Positions 58,401-64,000 of a stretch of DNA of 64,000 nucleotides are shown in pieces. The DNA is taken from the NCBI GenBank assembly GCA_937872385.1, contig CALMSO010000005.1:62001-126000 (forward strand). Direction: 5' to 3'. Origin of the DNA: an uncultured Saprospiraceae bacterium (GTDB lineage: Bacteria; Bacteroidota; Bacteroidia; Chitinophagales; Saprospiraceae). The notes under the pieces were generated by a model that made no database searches, was not told the DNA's origin, and saw nothing but the letters and a program-made list of their open reading frames with translations. The translations under genes were made by a program, and so were the position numbers. The number at the start of each line of letters is the position of its first letter. Within the stretch, counting starts at the first letter, position 1.

Positions 58401-61166
58401 GCCATCGGCGGTTGTCCAGACAATAGTACAATTGTCGCAGGCAGCACAAAGCACCGCTTCCAGCGCAATGACATCATTCAAGCAGGTGAGCGTATCTGGC
58501 GGCAGGGTTTGCAAACAAATATCGCAATCCTGCAATACCACCCGGACGGTGTCGCTGACGGTGCAATCGTTATCTATATTGCGCACATTCAAAACGTAGT
58601 TGCCCGGTGCATTCACTCGAATATCGCGTTGGGTGACCGGCGTCAGAATGCTCGGCCCAGACCAAACGTAGCTATAATTGCCTACCGGCGGAGTAATAAT
58701 AGGCTGCAAAGTAAGCGCACCGGAGTCGCAGGTGATTAGGCTGTTGCCAAAAGTGATAGTCGGTACGCCTGTTTCAATGCTGATATCCACCGAATCAAGT
58801 GCGGCGCAGGAGTTGGTTATATTTAGCACTTGAAGGAAATAACGCCCCGGCTGGGTGACAATCTCCACGCTGTTAGTACCAATGATCTGCCCGCCAGCAT
58901 TGCTCCATTGATAGCGCATATTGCCTCCTTGCGAAGAATTGCTGCCGTCGAGCACCGCATCCGGCACAGCGCAGGTAATCATGGCGGGCGGGCCAGCATC
59001 CGCTGTAGGCGGCGTCACATCTCTCGCTACGGTGGTCAGCGCAGTATCGGCGCAGCCGCTGCTCAGGTCGGTCACTACCAGCGTGTAAGTGCCCGGCGCA
59101 TCCACTACCGCCGTACGCTGATTGGTAGCTCCTACAAAGTTGCCGCCTTGTGTCAGCCATTGGTAGGTAATGTTCGCCCCGGTAGAAGTATTGCTACCGC
59201 CAATTGTCACGATGGTATCGGCACAGGTAAGCAAAAAGCCGTTGCCTGCATTAGCCGTCGGCAAGGCGGTATCTTTTGCTACATTGACCGAAGCGCTATC
59301 TATACAGGAGCCATTGGCATTGCTGACCATGAGCAGGTAGGTTCCGGGTTCATTGACTATCGGATTGAGGGTATTGCCACCACTGGTGATGCCCGGCCCC
59401 GACCATTGATAGCTCAGCCCCGCCCTTTGCGAGGAAGCCGTAGCATCGAGGGTAATGGTGGGAGTATTGCAGCCGATAACTGCTGGCGGTGCTATGTTGG
59501 CTATCGGTGCGTTCTGGCGGGTTTGTTCTATCAGAATGGTATCGCGGTGCAGGCATACTGTGCCAGCTTCGGTTTGTGCAATTTGCAAAATATACTGTCC
59601 CGGCGTGCTGACATCGAGCGTTGGATTATTGCCCAAAGGGTTAGCGTTGCTGTCCAACCATTGAAAATCAAGCTGCCCGGCTGGCGTAGAAGCACTGCCA
59701 TCGAGCGTGACCGTCAGATTGTCGCAGTCCAGCGAAGCCGGCGCGGCAATCCTTGCTTCTGGATTCAAAACGGATAGCGTCAGATTGACCGTACTATCGC
59801 AGCCTTCCGTGGATCGCAGAATGGCCTGATACATTCCCGACGTTGTAAAAGCCTGATTATCAATTGTATAACTATCGCCATTGCAAATAGCGGCGCTAAT
59901 ATTGGTTGTAATGAGCGGCCGCACGATAAGCGTCAGGTTGACGATGCTATCGCAACTATTGCTCCCCCTCAAGCGGTCGGTATAAGTACCGGAAGTGGTA
60001 TAAATCGAATTGCCCACCTGAAAGGATTCGCCCGCGCAAATGGTTTGGTTGAGTGTAGTAATGACGGGATCTACTACCGTCAGAGTGAGCCGAACCACCT
60101 CGTCGCAGCCATTAATAACAGGAATCAACACGTCGTATTGTCCTTCGGTATCGAACACGCTGCTGCCCACCTGAAAGGTTTCACCTCGGCAAATCGTTTC
60201 ACTCAGAAAAGTCGTATCGCCGGGCGGTGTAATGGTCACATCCACGCAGTTGGTGGTCACATTGCCACAGTACAACAGCACATTGTCATTCAATTGCTGT
60301 CGCAATACGCTGAGCAACACCGAGCCGTCGGGCACAGGCAGGCTGTCGCGGTCGGCAATGCGGTACGAAAGGCCGCAGACCCGATACGTACCCGGCGCAT
60401 AGCCCCGCAAATCGGGGATAGAATCGTAAGCCAACAGCACGTTATTCTGGCTGATCATGTATGTGTAGGCATACTCAGTATTTTCGGGGGGCAGTACATT
60501 ATATACCGGCGGGATGTTCAGTCGCAAGGCATCGCTACTTTCGCAAGCCGTCACATCGGGATAGGAAGCCAAGCTCCCAGCATTGGCGAAGCAACAAAGG
60601 AAGCCGCGCTCATCGCACAGGCGCAAACGAAACCGCAAAATAGCCCCCTGATATACCGAGGGATTGTTGCGTACAATGATCGTCCATTGCCCGTTGACCG
60701 GCCCGGTGTTGAAATCTTCGAGGCAGCCATCGTGGGGGTAATAAGACCCCGAATAGCGCCCGCCACTTACAAAATTGCGGGGTTGGTCGTTATTCCAACG
60801 AGCTACATAGCCACTGTCTGGGCGGGCCACAGCTGCGCAGGGTACAAAATTGATATTCCAACGAGCACCAAAGGTAAAAGCGAGTGGATCGGTCGTATTG
60901 GGCCCGATCAATTGCACTTCCTGCCCGGAGGGCGAGCGCAGCCACAGTTCTAATTTTTCAGAAAATTGATGCAAAAATTCTATTTCGATGCCGCAAATGC
61001 CCTGCGCGGGGTCGGCGAGATTGTCATTGACTACATCGGTGACATCAAAATTGTACGTGACCGTCCGGTTGGTACCAATCAAAATGGTATCCGGGATTCC
61101 ACAGTTCTGGGCTTCGGCCAGCAGCGGAAGTACAATGATATGCCACAGGATTAAAAATCGTCTCAT
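55491..61166 (-). CDS. Giant Ig-repeat cell-surface protein with gliding-type T9SS domain
   Basis: A 1891-residue exported protein. The start at 61166 gives the signal peptide MRRFLILWHIIVLPLLAEAQ; 39 further upstream codons are rejected. Residues about 20-205 form a proprotein-convertase P-like domain (ICGIEIEFLHQFSEKLELWL, NTGPVNGQWTIIVRNN). Three short repeats with CxGExFxVG and GCDSxVxLTLxV follow. Then come about 14 Ig/PKD-like repeats of 85-100 residues, each starting ADAGP-like, with LTC and ending PGTYxLxVTNxxxGC. A SprB-like repeat precedes the C-terminal gliding-motility-type (type B) sorting domain: FAPNVFSPNGDGVNDVF, IFDRWGNRVYE, WDGTWNGQPMDAGVFVFF. It is probably a large adhesin or matrix protein on the surface. 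Confidence 0.9.
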   Translation of the reverse strand: MRRFLILWHIIVLPLLAEAQNCGIPDTILIGTNRTVTYNFDVTDVVNDNLADPAQGICGIEIEFLHQFSEKLELWLRSPSGQEVQLIGPNTTDPLAFTFGARWNINFVPCAAVARPDSGYVARWNNDQPRNFVSGGRYSGSYYPHDGCLEDFNTGPVNGQWTIIVRNNPSVYQGAILRFRLRLCDERGFLCCFANAGSLASYPDVTACESSDALRLNIPPVYNVLPPENTEYAYTYMISQNNVLLAYDSIPDLRGYAPGTYRVCGLSYRIADRDSLPVPDGSVLLSVLRQQLNDNVLLYCGNVTTNCVDVTITPPGDTTFLSETICRGETFQVGSSVFDTEGQYDVLIPVINGCDEVVRLTLTVVDPVITTLNQTICAGESFQVGNSIYTTSGTYTDRLRGSNSCDSIVNLTLIVRPLITTNISAAICNGDSYTIDNQAFTTSGMYQAILRSTEGCDSTVNLTLSVLNPEARIAAPASLDCDNLTVTLDGSASTPAGQLDFQWLDSNANPLGNNPTLDVSTPGQYILQIAQTEAGTVCLHRDTILIEQTRQNAPIANIAPPAVIGCNTPTITLDATASSQRAGLSYQWSGPGITSGGNTLNPIVNEPGTYLLMVSNANGSCIDSASVNVAKDTALPTANAGNGFLLTCADTIVTIGGSNTSTGANITYQWLTQGGNFVGATNQRTAVVDAPGTYTLVVTDLSSGCADTALTTVARDVTPPTADAGPPAMITCAVPDAVLDGSNSSQGGNMRYQWSNAGGQIIGTNSVEIVTQPGRYFLQVLNITNSCAALDSVDISIETGVPTITFGNSLITCDSGALTLQPIITPPVGNYSYVWSGPSILTPVTQRDIRVNAPGNYVLNVRNIDNDCTVSDTVRVVLQDCDICLQTLPPDTLTCLNDVIALEAVLCAACDNCTIVWTTADGNIVSGANSLTPEINVPGTYTVTVTNSTNFSVVANVLVLQNTETPQADAGPDLNITCNQPIVTIGGSNMSTGPDFAHIWMTRSGTPVIPNNSPMINVTWPDTFYLEVLNTITGCIATDSVVVGLDPLPPLADAGASQALTCNQPTATLNGTASSAGADIAYNWTTADGNILSGNTTTAPTINAAGVYLLTVTNTRNGCQATASVVVDADELPVIPAIADTALTCTHEAIVLTANFSSNGGNFRLQWCQLDANDNPLNCADGLQIPVSAPGRYRFAVTNEDNGCAASRLVTVAENRLPPMVDAGPNDTLSCLQTDQRLQGTAMPSNGNYDYRWTARNNSPIQDATTLTPTIAQADTYILLVTNRDNGCSATDSLQILLNEATPIVFAGFDTLLNCLVTNIRLEPQVIGNNLRYQWTTPDGNITSGSDTPNPVVSAPGAYILMATDTNSGCSAQDTLVVGQNTFPPTAVIADAASLNCTNDIVSLDARNSLSQTGASLTFRWRAISGALAGDLTQALIQTTTGGTYEVTVMDSQNGCTGTATITIDADYKRPEVGTRPIEPLTCVRTETVIDAGISSAGNNFTVQWTAPNGTILPQTGLQLNVAQAGAYGLRMTNRDNGCSDSILVNIPVNTEPPGISIAPPVALDCEVTTTQLVATVSGGSSFTFNWTTADGNILSGQTNSIATIGRSGTYTLAVVRADNGCVSQSSIFVDAIEIPIEQGFVSVIRPNCIERGSASVIIDSVQGGTGPYLYSLFDSPFTPDPVFANLATGAYNLVIQDRNGCEWRTQVTIPTPDTIAVSLGEDIEIDLGDSTLLRAMLSTPDFRSIIWKPAETNDTLALELMVKPVRSTRYQVAVTGLNGCVGEAGITVFVNEKTAVFAPNVFSPNGDGVNDVFMLFAGQTVARIKSFMIFDRWGNRVYEAGPFQPNDPNFGWDGTWNGQPMDAGVFVFFAEVELIDDQVKVVKGDVTLVR

Positions 61167-61574
61167 AGTAAGCAGGATGACGGAAGCTGTTGTTGAGACC
61201 TGTGTTTCGATAGCAGACCCCCGCAATGCTTGCACGCACGGTCTTTTATCATTCAATACCTGTTGGAAAACAGCCTCGCGCACTCCGATTTTGGGATTAA
61301 AAGTATGATACCATTCATGGTTTACAAAGACGCATTTGCGATTTCACAAAACTTTGATAATCAGCCTTTTTGGCTTTTCGCAAAATACATCTTCCTCAAT
61401 TTGAAGCTGGTATTGTACACATTCGTTGGGCCGCCGCCCAGAAAATTCAAATTAGACGAACGTGCATCGGGTGTCAATCCGATTCATTGGTACAACGCAA
61501 TTTGCGACGCTTTTGATACTTCAAACCTCAAAATTAGTATATTTTCATGGATACCCAGCTAAAAACCATTTGGC
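61167..61574. other. 408-bp gap between the two T9SS cargo genes
   Basis: No reliable gene was seen. A plus-strand frame (61230-61562) includes KDAFAISQNFDNQPFWLFAK but matches no family I know and lacks a promoter. TAATTTTG on the minus strand (61529-61536) could be a promoter for the giant gene but is 360 bp from its ATG. Confidence 0.3.
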
Positions 61575-64000
61575 TTAACGCTTCTGCACGACAAAAGACC
61601 GGATTGCCGTTCCGTCCGCGCCGCTCAGCGTCAGCCAATAACGCCCCGCAGGCAGTGCGTAGGCCGCAAACATCTTTTCGCTCTGCCAAGTGCCCACCAG
61701 GTCAATGCTAAGCCTTTGTAATTCCTGCCCCAAGCTGTTCAGCAAGCGCAGCGTCAGCCCGCGTTGAGGCTTACCTTGCAGGTACATTTGAAAATTTCCT
61801 TCGTTCGGGTTGGGCGCTATTTGCCAAACATCTAACCACAAAGGCTGCTCCACAAAAGTAGGCACCGCTACCGTAAGCTCCTGTTTTTCAATAGCTTCGC
61901 CACAAGCATTGCGCACCGCCAACTGCAGCTCGTACCCCCCTGGGCGCGTGTAGGTATGTGTGGGTGTCGGTAGGTTTGAGGTATTGCCATCGCCAAAATC
62001 CCAGGCGTACTCCCAGTCGCTCCCGATGGTATCGGGTTGCAGTTGCAAAGTTGCTTCTGCCAATTGATACATAAATGCAGCAGTTGGTATATCCGCTACC
62101 TCTATATAATTTTCTAACACTATAGAATCGCGGCCCCAGAAGTTTTCCACCACCAGCCCTACCGGATAGAATCCAGGCTGAGAATAGGTCACCACTGGTT
62201 CCGAAACCGTTGTGTTTATTGGCTCGCCACCCGGAAAGTACCAGCGCCGGTTTTGTACATTGCCAAAGGAAAGATCGGAAAAATGTACCATCAAAGGGGC
62301 ACAGCCGGTTTGAACCGTACTGCGAAAAAGTGCTGCGGGGGGCGCGCCCGTTACAGCTACGCTTTGCCGAATAGTATCGAATCCGCAGGTATTCCCGGCA
62401 ATCAAAGTGACTAAAAACGTGCCCGGAGTACGATAAATATGGTTCGGTTGGGCGGTTGGGCTCGTGTTGCCATCGCCAAAATCCCAGTGATAGGTAGTAG
62501 CACTTTGCGATTGATTGACGAAAGTCACTTCATTTTCCGAGCGCTCAGAGCGAAAGGCAGCGCGTGGCTTAGCCTGCACCCGGATGTAATTATTTCGGGA
62601 TACCACAGCGTTGCCAACGGCATTGCGCGCGGTCAGTGTTACACGATAAGTGCCCGCCTGCGGATAGGTCACTATTGGTGCCGCTTCGGTGGACTGTGCC
62701 GGCACGCCCCCTGGAAATTGCCAGCTAAAATCGGTGGCATTGGCAGAAGACTGGTTGATAAATTGTACCGACAAAGGTGCGCAGCCGCTCGTGCGCTGTG
62801 CCGAAAAGCTGGCCGCGGGAGCCGTTATAATCGTAACGCTTTGCGTAGCTGTGTCTGTTCCGCAGGCATTTTGCGCGATAAGCTGCACCGTGTAAGTTCC
62901 GTCGGTAGCGAAACGATGCGCTGGCGAGGCCTCCGCACTGCTATTGCCATCGCCAAAGTGCCAGGTGTAGCGCTCCGCGTCGGTCGTCTGATTGGTCAGC
63001 ACTATTTCGGATGAGCCGGTTGCTATTTGCGATGAAAAATTCGCTACTGGAGCGTTTTTTACTGCAATAAACCCCGCTTGCCGCAGGGTGTCGCGTCCGA
63101 CGGGGTTGCTCACGGCGAGTTGTACCGAATAAATGCCCGGCTCGGTGAAAGTGATGATCGGATTGGCGTCAAGGGAGCTGAGGCTGTCGGCGAAAGTCCA
63201 GACCCAACTGTTGGCATCGGTGGCTTTATTGGTGAATTGTACCGTCAAAGGCACGCAGCCCTCCTGGGCATCAGCAGTGAAAGCAGCCTGCGGCACCACG
63301 AGGGGCAGGCACGCGCCGAGGCAATTGTCCCGCTCTTGTAAAATAGCGAGAAAAGCGTTGATAACGTTGCGCGAAGTCACGGACCATTGCTGCACATCCC
63401 GAATAATCGGAGCCATAATGAAGGGCGTACCTTCGGGGTCGTGCCTTGCGTTAAAATTGTGCCCCAACTCATGCGCTTGCAGGCTACGCATCAGCGCCGC
63501 ATTGGAAGAGTAGCGCCGCAGTACGTTGTAGCGCAGGTTGGAGCAGATGCCCCCGAAGTAAGCGCCACCGCCAATATTATTGTCCAATACGCGCCCAGTC
63601 CAAAGGCTGGCAACTTGATGTGGAACACCGAATCCGCCCGCGTTGCCCCAATTGCGAAAAGCACCGAGCAACTGGAGGTAATTGGTCAGGGGCGGCCAGG
63701 GGTCGCAGTCGGGGCAAGTAATGGCGTACAAAGTAACGGCTTCGAAGCGAATCGTCTGCGCAAAATCATTAGCATAATTAAGATGTACATTATTCAGTAC
63801 GCCCAACACGTAGTTTTCCAGCGTCTGCAAATCTGCAAAATCTTGATACATCTGATAATCCGCTGCCAGTGCAATGCCAATAGTGACGCACCCATCAAGA
63901 GCATCTTCCCGTGCCTGAGAGGGCTGCCAATACTCCATTTCCGTGGCGGCACATCGCCCGCCGGGCTGCGGCCGCACATCCGCTGCGCGGTAAAGCAAAT
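61575..64000 (-). CDS. Secreted metzincin metalloprotease with six PKD domains (5' end beyond window)
   Basis: About 808 residues are present; the frame is open to the window edge, so the signal and any propeptide are missing. The first visible ATG (63998) is probably internal. The zinc motif HELGHNFNARHD (about 176-187 of the visible part) is the full HEXXHXXXXXHD of metzincins, with the Met-turn TPFIMAP just after, as in reprolysin-like (M12) enzymes. Six PKD domains follow from about 235, with motifs such as YTWHFGDGNSS, YHWDFGDGNTS and YAWDFGDGNTS. The C-terminal 85 residues (WQIAPNPNEGNFQMYL to LPAGRYWLTLSGADG) form a type A T9SS sorting domain. A role in protein degradation outside the cell is likely. 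Confidence 0.88.
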   Translation of the reverse strand, partial: LLYRAADVRPQPGGRCAATEMEYWQPSQAREDALDGCVTIGIALAADYQMYQDFADLQTLENYVLGVLNNVHLNYANDFAQTIRFEAVTLYAITCPDCDPWPPLTNYLQLLGAFRNWGNAGGFGVPHQVASLWTGRVLDNNIGGGAYFGGICSNLRYNVLRRYSSNAALMRSLQAHELGHNFNARHDPEGTPFIMAPIIRDVQQWSVTSRNVINAFLAILQERDNCLGACLPLVVPQAAFTADAQEGCVPLTVQFTNKATDANSWVWTFADSLSSLDANPIITFTEPGIYSVQLAVSNPVGRDTLRQAGFIAVKNAPVANFSSQIATGSSEIVLTNQTTDAERYTWHFGDGNSSAEASPAHRFATDGTYTVQLIAQNACGTDTATQSVTIITAPAASFSAQRTSGCAPLSVQFINQSSANATDFSWQFPGGVPAQSTEAAPIVTYPQAGTYRVTLTARNAVGNAVVSRNNYIRVQAKPRAAFRSERSENEVTFVNQSQSATTYHWDFGDGNTSPTAQPNHIYRTPGTFLVTLIAGNTCGFDTIRQSVAVTGAPPAALFRSTVQTGCAPLMVHFSDLSFGNVQNRRWYFPGGEPINTTVSEPVVTYSQPGFYPVGLVVENFWGRDSIVLENYIEVADIPTAAFMYQLAEATLQLQPDTIGSDWEYAWDFGDGNTSNLPTPTHTYTRPGGYELQLAVRNACGEAIEKQELTVAVPTFVEQPLWLDVWQIAPNPNEGNFQMYLQGKPQRGLTLRLLNSLGQELQRLSIDLVGTWQSEKMFAAYALPAGRYWLTLSGADGTAIRSFVVQKR

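Noticed and set aside
58830..59777. Plus-strand open frame of 315 codons (and another at 60045-60953) inside the Ig-repeat gene
   Set aside because: Both are shadows produced by the codon bias of the giant gene on the other strand.
61230..61562. 110-codon plus-strand frame between the T9SS genes
   Set aside because: It has no promoter or known family and overlaps the 5' region of the giant gene; it is kept only as a note.

Overview
The window is chromosomal DNA from a Bacteroidota bacterium, most likely of the Saprospiraceae/Saprospiria type. This rests on SusC/SusD pairs, type IX secretion (T9SS) C-terminal sorting domains, a gliding-motility-type C-terminal domain, several matches to the Bacteroidota promoter (TTG about 20 bp upstream of TAnnTTTG), few Shine-Dalgarno sites, and the gene order rpsU-xerC-hpf. 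The lineage is inferred from protein features only. No rRNA, tRNA, CRISPR array or prophage was seen.

Layout. 1-4821 (minus strand): L-arabinose catabolism (araA, a HAD phosphatase, araD, araB). 5038-10159 (minus): a complete L-hydroxyproline to 2-oxoglutarate pathway (epimerase, D-hydroxyproline dehydrogenase, deaminase, semialdehyde dehydrogenase). 10481-20910 (plus): a secreted Asp-box propeller protein, a Uma2 nuclease-fold protein, a secreted amidohydrolase, release factor 3, two outer-membrane proteins and a second Uma2 protein. 20888-22219: a REP-associated tyrosine transposase surrounded by palindromic REP-like elements and bounded by a nearly perfect 30-bp direct repeat. 22210-27024 (minus): a 2-oxoacid:ferredoxin oxidoreductase operon with an Fe-S/FAD partner. 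27529-32092: envelope and secreted proteins. 32434-34132 (minus): hpf, xerC and rpsU. 34330-41969 (minus): SusC, SusD, a lipoprotein and an arylsulfotransferase-like T9SS cargo. 42350-50376: housekeeping and envelope genes (pdxJ, CPBP protease, cdsA, metZ, MORN protein, DUF2490, miaE-like). 50580-54549: a prolyl-oligopeptidase homologue lacking its catalytic triad, and pruA. 54661-55294: a MntA/HepT-type toxin-antitoxin pair whose toxin gene carries an in-frame amber codon. 55491-64000 (minus): two large T9SS cargo proteins, the second running off the window edge.

How the genes work together. The arabinose and hydroxyproline clusters lie back to back on one strand. Together they would consume both products released from plant or algal hydroxyproline-rich, arabinosylated glycoproteins; that link is inference. 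2-Oxoglutarate from hydroxyproline could feed the KorAB-type oxidoreductase encoded 12 kb away.

Main points for a second look: the REP/RAYT unit, whose repeats overlap or abut stop codons of four genes; the pseudoenzyme prolyl oligopeptidase; the amber-interrupted HEPN toxin; two arrays of the same 8-bp unit, both in convergent intergenic gaps; several other short word families that recur only between genes; and a 19-bp dyad placed like an operator at the araB promoter.
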